This document shows, piece by piece, positions 10,776-22,147 of a stretch of 64,000 bases of DNA. The position numbers were made by a program, and so were the translations under genes. Positions within the stretch are counted from its first letter, which is position 1, and every line of letters starts with the position of its first letter. Location of the stretch: assembly GCA_021014325.1 (NCBI GenBank), contig CM037472.1, forward strand, positions 2,232,001 to 2,296,000. The letters run 5' to 3'. A model generated the notes under the pieces. It was not told the DNA's origin. It worked only from the letters and a program-made list of their open reading frames with translations, and did not search any database. Source of the stretch: Plazaster borealis (lineage: Eukaryota > Echinodermata > Asteroidea > Forcipulatida > Labidiasteridae).

Positions 10776-11400
10776 CTAATTATTGGTTGTTGATAAATTT
10801 ACCTGTTGATGGAGAAGACATCATTGAATCTTGACACTCGGCAGCATCAAATCAGACATCTACTTTTGGAGAGGTAGACTTCATCTGACAATGGCATTTC
10901 TGTAGCAAACCTACATGTAAATGAGAGAAACAATAAATACAATAACCAAATAAAGCAATACAAAAAAACACTTTGTGAAATGGGTGTGATATGGTTTTCC
11001 TTCAATTGCAGCAACAATTTGCTAAATATGCTTTTACATGTAAGTAAGAGGGCGCCATACCGGTTATCACAAAACAATTGGTTTGCATCTTCATGTACTT
11101 CATTCTGGGCACATTAGGTATTTAAACCAGTTTGGTCTCCAGTAGATTGTGGCGGTTGATCACCTCATTGTTGGTAAGATAGGAAGGTACCCAAAAAAAT
11201 GTGGTGTTGGTACTGGTGCTTGATCTCTCTAACATTCATTTAACATTTAAAGGATATTATTAACCTAAACTATGATTCAGCAAGTTGAAATTACGTTGAA
11301 TTGTGGCCAACAAAATTACGCTCAAGGAGTATTTGATTTGATTTTATATCACAAGGTTTGCGTTTAAATCCGGCAAATTCCAGATGTAGGGTAATCGGCC
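10765..11400 (+). repeat. block C of the three-copy duplication
   Basis: Third collinear copy. Its right end abuts the PHD/FLYWCH fragment. Confidence 0.65.
10803..10910 (-). other. exon-like unit E7 (108 nt)
   Basis: Third 108-nt unit with conserved splice sites; closest to E6. Confidence 0.4.
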
Positions 11401-11842
11401 TTCTTCCACTTCTTGGTGTAGGAGTAACCATGACTGTCCACCAAGATGACTCTACTTCGTCTCGTGCCAGCCTCGATGGTCTTGTAGGTGGTGATGTTGT
11501 CATCCCCTACGCCAGGGATCACATCGGGAATAACGGCATCGGGAATGATCTCTTCTGCTGGTGGAGTTGGGACATCGAAGTCAGTGCCAACGTTGAAATC
11601 TTCATCACCGATGTCTTGACCTTCTTCGATGCTCTCCATTGGTTCTTCCTCTTGATTTGTGCAAGGTGCACAAATCCAAGCATCCAGTCTGGACGGGTCC
11701 CGAATGATTTCATCATACTCATCATGAGTAAAACCAGAGTTGCAACTCACATGCTGCCATACCTGACAAGGTCACATTGAAATGCACGTTGGGTGGTACG
11801 GAAGGCCTTCTTGCAGACGAGACAAGGAAACTTGACAGGCAT
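11364..11842 (-). pseudogene. PHD-finger plus FLYWCH-like fragment, frameshifted
   Basis: From an ATG at 11842 the minus strand encodes a Cys-rich start (PCLVCKKAFRTTQ, then FQCD). After a frame change near 11770 it continues as WQHVSCNSGF and WICAPC. Together these supply the spacing of a C4HC3 PHD finger. An acidic linker follows, then a FLYWCH-like stretch (about YKTIEAG..GYSYTKKWKKADYP) that ends at a stop near 11364 before the family's terminal Cys/His. I recall this PHD-FLYWCH pair at the N-terminus of MULE-type transposon or transposon-derived proteins in marine invertebrates; no transposase core is present. A splice site at CAG/GTATGG could alternatively explain the frame change. Probably a dead 5' fragment of a transposon gene. 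Confidence 0.5.
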
Positions 11843-11905
11843 CTTGAAAATTTGGGAAACTGGACAATTCTTGAAAGGCTGGAAAATTCTTGAGTCTTGA
11901 CTTAA

Positions 11906-12035
11906 AGGGACACGTTGCCTTGGATCGGACGAGTTGGTCTAAAAAAAAGCGTTTGTAACCGTTTGTTATAAAATGCATATGGCTAGAAAGACGTTATAAA
12001 AGTAGAATACAATGATCCACACAAATAGGAGCCAT
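11906..12035 (+). repeat. TTAA-flanked element end (AGGGACACGTTGCC)
   Basis: TTAA at 11902-11905 is followed by AGGGACACGTTGCCTTGG, a TIR-like start sharing its first eight bases with the 1.9-kb element at 23019. I recall this as a common repeat in echinoderm sequence. The other end is not recognisable. Confidence 0.5.
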
Positions 12036-12502
12036 TTTGACGATTGCATCATTAGAAGTGTGGGTTAGAGCATGGGTAGAGTGATATCGCTATCGCAATA
12101 ATGTTTTTTTACTGTAAGTTATTCTGCGTCCCGTATAATAAGAGCCCGGAAACGCTTGTGTAAAATGCGCCCTCAATGTTTGGAGAGCCTTTTTATAGCC
12201 ATTGGAAGGATCCAGAATACAATTTGTTCAGCCTATGAGAAAATTGCCTCCAAGTGAAGAACATTTCAGCAATATATGAATAACTGGACACTTTACAAAG
12301 GTTAGTGAGGAATTTTTATTCTGATCTTCAGGCAAGTTGTTTTTAATGATCGTGAAATATGAAAGTTATAATGAATAATTATACCCCAGGCAGAGAGTGA
12401 TTGACACACAGATACATGTAAGTGCACGCACAGGTCTTTTGTCCGGAAATTTGTTTGGATGGCGGCGGGCCGGCCACATCAGTCAGGGTCAGACAATTGA
12501 GG
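12036..12502. other. spacer without recognised gene
   Basis: Nothing supportable on either strand. Confidence 0.4.
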
Positions 12503-12640
12503 TGCGAAGTGACCTGGGTACGAAGTGACTTGGGTACGAAGTGACTTGGGTACGAAATGACTTGGGTACGAAGTGACTTGGGTATGATATTTTGGGTACG
12601 AAGTGACTTGGGTACGAAGTGACTTGGGTACGAAGTGACC
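12503..12640. repeat. 16-bp minisatellite
   Basis: About eight units of GTGACTTGGGTACGAA with minor variants and one damaged unit. The open minus-strand frames here simply translate the repeat and are not a protein gene. No spacers, so not a CRISPR. Confidence 0.9.
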
Positions 12641-12651
12641 GACATCGGTTG

Positions 12652-12915
12652 ACACTAGCCCCCTACTACACAGAGACAAAACTTAACAGTTCAGTCAGTC
12701 TTTGGCAAGTTTTGTGTAGTTCTTTTCCTGACAAAACATTTTCTCTTATTGACGTTTAGGCTAAGTGTTCTAAATTGTTTCATAACACAAAGAAGATAAA
12801 ATCTGTGTTCTTAGAATGTAAGATTTAATTTTTGGTAGTGGTAAAAATTGGGCAAATCTGCTGGTCACTGGTCTGACTGAAGTGTGGCTGGAAATGGCCA
12901 CAATTGGATACATAA
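12652..12915 (+). repeat. dispersed block, copy 2
   Basis: Collinear with 8843-9075; abuts the minisatellite. Confidence 0.6.
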
Positions 12916-13917
12916 CTTATGACTGGTACCCTGTGCGAGCTGCGTTGTTCCCTGACGCGTGGGCATGTTTTGTAAACAAATCATGGATCGCCGCTCTAAT
13001 TGTTGTAACAGTCAAACCGTGTGGATGGGATCTGAATTTATGGTTAGAATTTATAATTTTTTAACAATTTTGAGTTTGCGGAGTGGATTTTCTGGACCAT
13101 CCTCAAGCTCAATGAGAGTTCAAAGAACACATAGAGCCTAATTTTGGCGAGATTTGATTTAAAAAAAAAGAGATTTGAATGCATATCAAAATGGCAAAAC
13201 GAATCGTTTGTGTTGTGTGCATGATCACCTACAGGTGACCTATGAGATTCGTGGAGACGATAGCGAAACGAACCTCATAGTTCTAGGAGTAGCCGCATGC
13301 ATGACGTAAACTGCATGTTTAGAAAGCTACTCCAAGCGTTTTCATGCATGCAGTATAAATTTTCTGAAGATTCTGAAGAAAGCCAATCAGATCTTGCAGT
13401 ACAGACTACACGCCGCGGACGAGCTACACAGGAGCTACGGCAAGTGACAACTGGGGGGAAAAACTCGGCATAAAACGTGGGTTTCTATTCTAAAAATTAT
13501 TTCACATCCTGAAGAAGGTATACTTTTGGGCTTAGGGCAAGCACGGGGCAAGGAAGAAGCGGAGAGAGTCCATTCGAGTTTAACTTTTAAAAAAGATCAT
13601 TGATTGTGCCCATTCAATTGTACATGCCTCTCCTACTTCTGCCGATAGGTGGCGCTCTAATGAGACATTTAACTGACGGCCTTTGCAGATTGTGCTGAAA
13701 ATATTCCCCCGTTTCGTCAAATTCTTAGGTTGAAAATCCTTTATAACGAAATCATCATTGTCCCAAACTAACTAGTAACTCACCATCAATTTGTTGCGGT
13801 AGTTGTGTCCTTGAAACTCCGTAAAACATTGAATTTGTTGAAGAATAAGGCATTGACTCTGGAGACGTATCGACTCCGTTTCGTTGTGTCTTTAAAAATG
13901 GCGGTACGATCGAGGGG
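12916..13917. other. spacer, relatively GC-rich in places
   Basis: No gene supported. About 13200-13450 has mixed GC-rich text with repeated GCATGCATG-like motifs and a TATAAAT at 13352, which could be an old promoter; there is no adjoining coding exon I can identify. Confidence 0.3.
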
Positions 13918-14197
13918 AGGCAGCTGGGTATACACCAATCCTTCACCGATCTTGAACTCTTGGTGGCAGCAGACAAACTGCGGTGGTACTGCGGTGGTAC
14001 GACCTTGCCACTTATGTAACTATTATTTATAAACAACCATTATTTACATATAACTATTTATAAATTAACTAGTGTAGCCCAGCCCTTAAGCCCATCGATA
14101 GGCAGCGCAGTACCACCCAGGTACCACCGCAGTAATTGAGGCGTTTCTGCTGCCACCAAGAGTTCAAGGTCGGTGAAGGATTGGTGTATAGTAGGCA
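13918..14197. repeat. large foldback palindrome 3
   Basis: Arms of about 85 bp (13918-14003 and 14110-14197) are reverse complements with some divergence, for example CACCAATCCTTCACCGATCT versus its complement at the right. The spacer is about 100 bp. Frames on both strands here are arm-derived. Confidence 0.75.
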
Positions 14198-14217
14198 GGC
14201 AGCATGCAGTATGTGGT

Positions 14218-14278
14218 ACCCATTGATCTGGTGGTGCCATTGATCTCTATTTTTATAGAGATCAATGGGTGGTACGTA
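14218..14278. repeat. small hairpin repeat
   Basis: CCATTGATCTCTAT and ATAGAGATCAATGG form a hairpin with a 4-nt loop; GGTACC-like ends extend it. Followed by a G-tract at about 14305-14320. Confidence 0.7.
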
Positions 14279-14725
14279 CGTGGTGCGCGTGATCATCATG
14301 CGCAGGGGGGGGGGGGGCGGGCACTTAGCGGCTTTCAGACACTAATTTTTAATTTGCATAACAAAATAAAAATAAAAACAAAATAAAGGGCGTTCTCTTA
14401 TTGCACATAAGCCAAGTTCCAGGGCCACATCACCACTGGTACCCTTGTGCCTCCATGTTGATCGTTTCACATCCAAAACTTTACAGCAAGGGGAGAGGGG
14501 ACACAGAAATGGAGTCCGAAACCAGCATCCAGTCCTCTTGCACATGGTTTCAAAGAATAATTCATTTTTTGCATAGTAGGCCTAACACTCAGTAACAGGG
14601 ATTAAAAAATATATTTATTAGCACATATAATTATATTGACATCGATAAAACAAAAACAATCACCAAAAAGACACGTTAGGAAAGCTGGTCCTTTTAGTCA
14701 ATACTGTCATCGAATTACAGCTTAT
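14279..14725. other. spacer without recognised gene
   Basis: AT-rich after 14590. No supportable coding sequence. Confidence 0.35.
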
Positions 14726-15312
14726 GTTTGGAATGTTTTACTTACAAACAATCATCTCCAGGAAATAATTGACTCTCGGTAAGAGTTAATTGTCATATCA
14801 AAGATCCCTGTAAGAATAAATGAGCAATTACCAGGCTTCAAAAGCTCGAATTGATTTCATCGAGGAACCATTTTCGTTTGTCAGTTCAACAGTGGCATTT
14901 CTAGACATTTTTATTCGGGGGGGTGGGGGGTGGGCAAACGGGGGCAAGACAAATTAATTTGGAGTGTGGGTGGGGCTTGTTAAGGTATGGAACCGATCAT
15001 TAATTTGAGGATTTTTTATATCTCATTTCCCCCGGCACCTCCCCCTCCTAGTTACGCCCCTGAAGTACAATCATTGTGTCATCATCATGGAGAAATAGCG
15101 AACAAAATTTTCTTCATATTATGAGCGCACTGAACAAACACAACAACTAATAACCTGCTGTTTGTATTACGTATTAAATAAAATACAATTGTAAGCAGCA
15201 AGTCAACTGTAATTGGAACAGAATCAAATGGAGCTATAAAAGCACAAAAGTTAATAAACGCTTGTCTTTCAATTCCCATTATTGACATAAGCCCCTAATT
15301 TGTTATTTCAAA
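14726..15312 (+). repeat. lectin upstream module of L1
   Basis: Paralogous to 18590-19150 and 28060-28640 (TTGCCTCTCGGTAAGA-type text, then ATTTTTATTCGGGG and C-rich end). Includes a G/C-tract element at 14892-15062 with imperfect ends CAGTGGCATTTCTAGACA and CCTAGTTACGCCCCTG. Confidence 0.65.
14892..15062. repeat. G-tract MITE-like element
   Basis: About 170 bp with inverted ends (CAGTGGC..TCTAGACA / CTAGTTACGCCCCTG) and internal G-runs and C-runs. Related copies occur at 18767-18924, 28235-28410 and, larger, 42202-43439. Confidence 0.55.
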
Positions 15313-15433
15313 ATAAGTGAGCTGACGAGCGCTCTACTATATCACAACTGCGTGTTGCTGTGGAGGGTGGAGCTGCTCGGCAACTAAACATGTTTATTCC
15401 GCTGAGTACAGACGCTATCACTCGCAGCTCAAA
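15313..15433 (+). promoter_or_regulatory. lectin promoter/5'UTR, class P1 (L1)
   Basis: Conserved block starting AAGTGAGCTGACGAGCGCTC and containing GCGTGTTGCTGTGGAGGG, AGCTGCTCGGCAACTAAACA and CTATCACTCG-AGCTCAAAATG. It sits directly before L1, L2, L4 and L6. No TATA box. Promoter function is inferred from conservation and position. Confidence 0.55.
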
Positions 15434-15927
15434 ATGGCAACAAACTTCACTATTTTCAGTATTCTTGTAGCTCTCCTTCAGTCGCATTTCCTGATGGTAT
15501 CTCCCGCATGCATGTCCTGCCGCAGTCCATGGACAAGTTTTGGGAATCATTGCTACCTTCTCGTGAGGATGCCAAGACCTTTGATGAAGCTGAACAGTAC
15601 TGTCAGGGTTTGTCACGCCTTGGCAGACCATCTCATCTGGCGTCCATTATGAGCCAAGAAGAAGACGACTTCCTTGTCCAGCTTGCCACACCGGTAAACG
15701 GGACGGTGCATCAGCGCATATGGATCGGCTACCAATATAACTCAACCACGGGTTCCTACGCCTGGATCGACGGTAGCCCTTCCGGGAACTACACCAACTG
15801 GGCCTCGGGTACACCCCGTGAGTGTGTCGAGATCGCTAGACAATCTCGTTGGAATGGCCTGCATTGCACTTACTCCAGGCGCTGCATTTGTAAAAGATCT
15901 GAAACATTTTCAGCTAAAATGCGATGA
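15434..15927 (+). pseudogene. C-type lectin L1, 1-nt frameshift
   Basis: Single-exon secreted C-type lectin copy. A hydrophobic signal peptide (about residues 1-25, ending MVSPA) is followed by the long-form CTLD start CRSPWTSFGNHCY. A single missing C near 15565 (GTGAGGAT where paralogs have GTGACGGAT) shifts the frame; the correct frame resumes as DAKTFDEAEQYC and continues to the stop at 15927. The C-terminal half has GSPSGNYTNW but neither EPN nor QPD; WNG replaces the usual WND and the end is CKRSETFSAKMR, as in L2. Without the deletion it would be 164 residues. Probably non-functional unless the deletion is an assembly error. Confidence 0.85.
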
Positions 15928-16857
15928 AGATATAGAAGGAGCTTAAGCTTTCTCAAAAGTCAACAGAATTAGTAAAATTATAAACTTAACTATAAACTTA
16001 AAGCCAAGAATGAAATTAAAGCCTTGTTCAGCTATACCGCCTACAGTTGACCGGCAAAAACAATTATAATAGGCAACCGATGGCACAGAAAAACAGGCGG
16101 GTCGTAATAGTCAACAAACTTGTGTCATTGAAGCACCCATCTTTTGGGACCCAAATAGTTTATTCGTATCAAGAATGGTTCTACATTTAAAACGGACTTG
16201 TAGTATGGTTTGAAATCGGCACCACAGACCAAATATAACGCCGTGAGAAGCAAGGACGTGTACATTTCAAGAATAATCGAACTGAAAAAATATCCCTGAT
16301 AACCGATTCAACTAGTGGTTAACCGATTAACCGAATACCATTGCATCACCAGTCGATGGAACGAGCCTCTTCTATTGGCAATTTAACCTAATCGACGACA
16401 GCCCGTCCGGAGGGGCAACACCTGTACTACACAAAGACCAACCCTTAACATAAGCGATGATGGAGAGTCTGCGCCCAGATACTACAATCGAGTTCAACTT
16501 TTTGTGGAATGACAATGCCGTGTAACGAACTCAGAAGTTACTTTAGTAATTCTGACCAGTCTGATCCAGAGTGGGAACTCATTGACAAATTCACTGGCTC
16601 TACAGTTGACAATAACGGTCGTGTGTCCGACTTAACGGCTTCGGCAGTGGCTATGGCTGGATCGCTGAAAAGGCATATTCTTCAACGTTGTCGCTGCTGT
16701 CAACGGCCCTAGCCGTAGCCGAAGTCGCTTGATTCAGACGCGGAATAATTCTCAACACACTTTAAATGCTAGGTCCGATTTGGGGCCGATTTGACCCATA
16801 TACATTCTGATGTAAGTTTTAATCTAGCCTTTTTTTACAGGCTTTATAAGATTTCAT
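15928..16857 (+). repeat. lectin downstream module (alpha type) of L1
   Basis: 3'UTR-like and flanking DNA collinear with 19791-20729, 29283-30130 and 40000-40910. It contains GGTTAACCGATTAACCGAAT and, at about 16630-16730, a foldback unit (GGCTTCGGCAGTGGCTATGG / CCGTAGCCGAAGTCGC). The open frame 16509-16712 is module sequence, not a gene. An intact TTAA at 16858-16861 is the empty site for a MITE-A present after L2. Confidence 0.7.
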
Positions 16858-16861
16858 TTAA

Positions 16862-17860
16862 GGTGTTGCACGATTTTGTTATATTTTAATCCGCAAATGA
16901 TAAGTGGTATGTTTGGCCTAATTAAAAACTTAAAGTGATATTCGGGATGTGATATTAATCCACGTCCATCACTTATGTGTACTTACAATTTTGCATGTTA
17001 CATGTATTATATTTTGTGCATTGTCTGTGGCATATGCGAAAGTAGTTGTATGTTTTTCTGCTTCTAAACAGCATAATCTGTCAAAAATTCGTTCAGAGAA
17101 AAAAAACTTTTTTTAAACTAACTCTTTCGGCAAAAATCAGGCCATGCAACTCTAAGTTGGATGCTGCTGTTTTTAGAGAAAGCCTCACACACGATTTTAC
17201 AAATATACTTATTGGAATAATTTTATCTATGCCTTGGAACATGAGATTTAGTTCAGATATTTTTATATCCAATTCTTTTGTAAATGAGACAATGAATGTA
17301 CAGTGAAAACTACTGTTTTACTGGCCAATTTTGATTGATTATAAAGACACGACAGCTGCAATATTGGAGACAATTTTCTGGGGATGTTTTATCCAAAAAT
17401 TAGGAACCAAAATACGGGTACGCACTTCCCCTTTTAAATCAGGGGAAATTTGGGCTGCTCTAGATACAATCGGATCAGTTGACGGAAAGGGACCCTGGTA
17501 TCATTTGTAAATACTCGAATGTTGTATCGTTGTCTTTCGATGTTTTATTTATTTATAGTTCTGATAAATTAATTTCAGAAAATTCATTAGGGATTCAATG
17601 TTACTTTTTTCTCTAAATTAATGCGAGTTTTTTCCACGTTGTGTAGGTCACTCTTTTTGCAATTTTCGCATGGATTTGATTATAATGCCTCTACACAATG
17701 TACAGTAATTCACGAGGAACTCTCGTTCAATTAATGTAATTACAATCAAAAGCAGTAACACACTTTCAAATGAACAATAAAAAGTTCTATTCAGTGGAAA
17801 AACATTGGTTAATTTATTGCTGTTGGTTCAAAAAGATGCCTTAAAAAAGTTGATATTAAT
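16862..17860. repeat. inter-lectin spacer, paralogous to 21095-22147
   Basis: Collinear with the spacer after L2 and with parts of 26390-26935, 30150-30960 and 37040-37360. AT-rich; no gene. Confidence 0.6.
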
Positions 17861-19150
17861 TACGTATTTCGTCCTTTTCGTCAATATTATCAGCCATAGA
17901 ATATTATAGCTAATATGAGTTTGGAATTTGTAAAGCACAACAGTCGTCTCAAAGATTTAATTGCCTATCAGTAAGAGCTAACTGTCAACTCAATTATTTC
18001 CAAAAGGCCATTGTAAGCACAGAATATAAATAAACACATTATTTGTTGTCTTTACTTGGCATCAAAATAGGCTCTTTGTAGTTTATTGAAGCCGTGATCT
18101 AATAATTAAGTAGCAACTCAACTTTGAAGGGAGTAATTGCAATTTGATCTACTATAAGAGATACTGTCACTCTCCTTCAGTCGCATTTCAGTATATTATG
18201 ATAAGATATAATTGATGAAGGCCGATATAGGCATACAATGAACACATTATTTCGAGTCCTCCAGCACTGGCCCGTATTGCCAAGAATAATAATGCTTGCA
18301 TGGTACGGGGATAAACAATGGGGCTAAAAAGACTAGGCGTTTTAAATGATTGAATCTTAGCATAATATGTCATATTGAGGACACATCGAGAAACAAAATA
18401 TACAATCACCAAAGTGTGGGAGTGAGGTGCATAATTGGCCCACTATCCCACAGGCTATAAAGGTCATGCTTGTAGTAAGGAAGGTACTGGCAGTAAATAA
18501 GCTGAAATCATAGTTTTAAAAGACGCATTAGGTTTATAAAAATAAATAAAAATACTGTCAGTGAAATGTATCTTGATGTTTTGAATTTTGTACTCACAAA
18601 CAATCATCTTAAGGAATTAATTGCCTCTCGGTAAGACTTGATTGTCATATCAATAATTAAAAATCCTTGTAAGAATCAAATGAGCAATTATTTGCAGCTT
18701 TTACCTGGCATAAAAAGCTCTAAATGATGTATTGATGAAGCCATTTTTCATTTGTCAGTACATCAGTGGATAAAACCATACATTTTTATTCGGGGCAAGC
18801 ATAATTTGGGGGTGTGGGTGGGGCTTGTTGGGGGTATGGATCCATTCATTTTGAGGACTTTGTATATCTCATTTGCCCCTCCCCCTCCCCCATCCTGCAC
18901 CTCCTCCTCCTGGTTACTCTCCTGCAGTACAATACTTTTGTCATCATGGAGAAATAGAGAACAAAATTATCTTCATATTAAGAGCGTACTGAACAAACAC
19001 AACAACTAATAACTTGCTGTTTGTATTACTTATTTAATAAAATGGAATTGTAAGTAGCAAGTCAACTGTGATTGGAATGGATTCAAAATGAGCAATAAAG
19101 TTAATAAACGCTTGCCTTTGAATTCCCACTATTGACATAATTTGTTCTTT
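17861..19150 (+). repeat. lectin upstream module of L2
   Basis: Begins TTCGTCCTTTTCGTCAATAT-type text, followed by CTCCTTCAGTCGCATTTCAG and the G-tract element at 18767-18924. Collinear copies at 22148-22560, 27303-28640, 30962-32120, 32461-33310 and 41650-42060. CTCCTTCAGTCGCATTTC also occurs in the lectin signal-peptide coding sequence, so this segment may derive from an older lectin copy. Confidence 0.65.
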
Positions 19151-19160
19151 CGAAATTAGT

Positions 19161-19289
19161 AAGTGAGCCGGTGAGTGCTCTCCTAAAGTACAACTGCGCG
19201 TTGCTGTGGAGGGATGGAGCTGCTCGGCAACTAAACATTTAAACTGTGTTCATTCTGCTAAGTACAGACGCTATCACTCGGAGCTCAAA
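19161..19289 (+). promoter_or_regulatory. lectin promoter/5'UTR, class P1 (L2)
   Basis: Same conserved block as before L1, ending CACTCGGAGCTCAAAATGG at the start codon. Confidence 0.55.
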
Positions 19290-19790
19290 ATGGCAGCAAA
19301 CTTCACTGTGTTCAGTATTCTTGTAGCTCTTCTTCAGTCGCATTTCCTGATCGTATCTCCCGCATGCATGTCCTGCCGCAGTCCATGGACAAGTTTTGGG
19401 AATCATTGCTACCTTTCCGTGACGGATGAGAAGACCTTTGATGAAGCTGAACAGTACTGTCAGGGTTTGTCACGCCTTGGCAGACCATCTCATCTGGCGT
19501 CCATTATGAGCCAAGAGGAAAATGACTTCCTTGACAACCTTGCCATGAACGGAACGGTGCATCACAACATATGGATCGGCTACCAATATAACTCAAGCAC
19601 GGGTTCCTACGCCTGGAGCGACGGTAGCCCTTCCGGGAACTACACCAACTGGGGCCAGGGTGTACCTAGGTCTACACCCCGTGAGTGTGTCGAGATCGCT
19701 AGACAATCTCGTTGGAATGGCCTGCATTGCACTTACTCCAGGCGCTGCATTTGTAAAAGATCTGAAACAATTTCAGCTAAAATGCGATGA
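19290..19790 (+). CDS. secreted C-type lectin L2 (166 aa), atypical ligand site
   Basis: Intact single-exon lectin. The start at 19290 is chosen because MAANFTVFSILVALLQSHFL is shared by all paralogs; the upstream in-frame extension is 5'UTR. Signal peptide about 1-25, then a long-form CTLD: CRSPWTSFGNHCY, EAEQYC, ECVEIARQSRWNGLHC, CICK. The calcium/sugar loop lacks EPN and QPD (reads GVPRSTPRE) and the WND motif is WNG, so canonical calcium-dependent sugar binding is doubtful. N-glycosylation sequon NYT is present. Shares its 3' half with L1. Predicted secreted immune or recognition protein; specificity unknown. Confidence 0.85.
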   Translation: MAANFTVFSILVALLQSHFLIVSPACMSCRSPWTSFGNHCYLSVTDEKTFDEAEQYCQGLSRLGRPSHLASIMSQEENDFLDNLAMNGTVHHNIWIGYQYNSSTGSYAWSDGSPSGNYTNWGQGVPRSTPRECVEIARQSRWNGLHCTYSRRCICKRSETISAKMR

Positions 19791-20729
19791 AGATATAGAA
19801 GGAGCTTAAGCTTTCTCAAGAGTCAACAGAATTAGTAAAATTATAAACTTAACTATAAACTTAAAACCAAGAAAGAAATTAAAGCTTTGTTCGGCTATAC
19901 CGCCCACAGTTGACCGGCAAAAACAATTATAATAGGCAACCGATGGCACTGAAAAACAGGCGGGTCGTAATAGTCAACAAACTTGTGTCATTGAAGCACC
20001 CATCTTTTGGGACCTAAATGGTTTATTCGTAACAAGAATGGTTCTACATTTAAAACGGACGCATGTAGTATGGTTTGAAATCGGCACCACAGACCAAATA
20101 TTACGCCGTGAGAAGCAAGGACGTGTACATTTCAAGAATAATCGAACTGAAAAACTATCCCTGATAACCGATTCAATTAGTGGTTAACCGATTAACCGAA
20201 TACCGTTGCATCACCTGTCGATGGAACGAGCCTCTTCTATTGGCACTTTAACCTAATCGACGACAGCTCGTCCGGAGGGGCCACACCTGTACTACTACAC
20301 CGACCAACCCTTAACATAAGCGATGATGGAGAGTCTGCGCCCAGATACTTGATACTACAATCGAGTTCAACTTTTTGTGGAATGACCATGCCGTGTATAA
20401 CGAACTCAGAAGTTACTTTAGTAATTCTTACCAGTCTGGTCTAGAGTGGGAACTCATTAACAAATTCACTGGCTCTACAGTTGACAATAACGGCCGTGTG
20501 TCCGACTTAACGGCTTCGGCAGTGGCTATGGCTGGATCGCTGAAAAGGCATATTCTTCAACGTTGTCGCTGCTGTCAACGGCCCTAGCCGTAGCCGAAGT
20601 CGCTTGATTCAGACGCGGAACAATTCTCAACACACTTTAAATGCTAGGTCCGATTTGGGGCCGACTTGACCCATACATTCTGATGTAAGTTTTAATCTAG
20701 CCTTTTTTACAGGTTTTATAAGATTTCAT
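19791..20729 (+). repeat. lectin downstream module (alpha type) of L2
   Basis: Near-identical to 15928-16857, including the CGGCTTCGGCAGTGGCTATG / CCGTAGCCGAAGTCGC foldback. The frame at 20375-20587 is not a gene. Confidence 0.7.
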
Positions 20730-20733
20730 TTAA

Positions 20734-21090
20734 AGGCATCGCACACGTTTGGTAGTTTTCAAAGACCAGTGTTCTCATTAAGTATCCCAACATTATGCAT
20801 AAAATAACAAGCCTGTGAAAATTTGGGCTCAATTGGCCATCGAAGTTGCAAGAAAATGATGAAAGAAAAACACCCTTGTTGTACAAATTTGTGTGCTTTC
20901 AGATAGGAATAAAAACTTCTTGCAAGATTATTATTAGTGAGAAATTACCTCCTTCTCAAAAACTACGTTACTTCAGAGGGAGTCGTTTCTCACAATGTTT
21001 TATACTATCAACAGCTCTCTGTTGCTCGTTACCAAGTCAGTTTTTATGCTAATATATATTTTGAGTAATTACCAAACGTGTACGATGCCT
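20734..21090 (+). repeat. MITE-A inserted after L2
   Basis: 357 bp with ends AGGCATCGCACACG and CGTGTACGATGCCT, flanked by TTAA at 20730-20733 and 21091-21094. The paralogous position after L1 (16858-16861) is an unoccupied single TTAA, which proves insertion with TTAA duplication. Confidence 0.9.
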
Positions 21091-21094
21091 TTAA

Positions 21095-22147
21095 GGTGTT
21101 GCGCGATTTTATTATATTTTAATCCGCAAATGATAAGTGATATGTTTTGCTTAACTAAAAACTTAATTAAAATGATATTCGGGATCATGATATTAATCCA
21201 CGTCCATCACTTATGTGTACTTACAATTTGGCATGTTACATGTATTATATTTTGTGCATTGTCTGTGGCATATGTGAAAGTAGTTGTATGTTTTTCTGTT
21301 TTTAAACAGCATCATCTGTCACAAATTCGTTCAGAGAAATTTTTTTTTTTAAACTAAATCTTTGGGCAAAAATCAGGCCATGCAACTCTAAGTTGGATGC
21401 TGCTGTTTATAGAGAAAGCCTCACACACGATTTTACAAATATATTTATTGGAATAATTATATCTATGCCTTGGAACATGAGATTTAGTTCAGATATTTTT
21501 ATATTCAATTCTTTTGTAAATGAGACAATGAATGTACAGTGAAAACTACTGTTTTACTGGCCCAGAATTGATTGATTATAAAGACACGACAGCTGCAATA
21601 TTTGAGACAATTTTCTGGGGATGTTTTATCCAAAAATTAGGAACCAAAAAGCGGATACTCACTTCCTCTTTTAAATCGGGGGAAATTTGGGCTGCTCTAG
21701 ATACAATCGGATGCAATCTAAAACATCAGTTGACGAAAAGGGACCCTGGTATTGTTTGTAAATACTCGAATGTTGTATCGTTGTCTTTCGATTTTCATTT
21801 ATTTATAGTTCTGATAAATTAATTTCAGAAAATTCAATAGGGATTCATTGTTACTTTTGTCTAAATTAATGCGAGTTTTTTCCACGTAGTGTAGGTTGAA
21901 CTCCTTTTGCGATTTTCGCATGGATTCGATTATAATGCCTCTACACAATGTACAGTAATTCATGAGGAACTCTCGTTGTTGGCGAAAAGGGACCCTGACA
22001 TTATTTGTAAAAACTTGATTGTTGTATCGTTTTCTTTCGATTGTTTTTTTTATAGTTCTGATAAACTCATTTCGGAAAATTCAAAATACAAAATTCTATT
22101 GGTTAATTTATTGCTGCTGGTACTAAAAGATGCCTTATGTTGATATT
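21095..22147. repeat. inter-lectin spacer, copy of 16862-17860
   Basis: AT-rich collinear duplicate with no supported gene. Internal frames (for example 21532-21822) are conserved only as DNA. Confidence 0.6.

Noticed and set aside
11358..11780. 140-codon plus-strand gene
   Set aside because: Antisense shadow of the PHD/FLYWCH fragment, whose minus-strand cysteine pattern is meaningful.
12503..12640. Regular direct repeats resembling a CRISPR array
   Set aside because: Units of 16 bp abut without unique spacers, and the DNA is eukaryotic; it is a minisatellite.
16509..16712. Second secreted or lectin-like gene downstream of L1
   Set aside because: The frame lies in the downstream module and foldback repeat; paralogs after L4 and L7 have stops in it.
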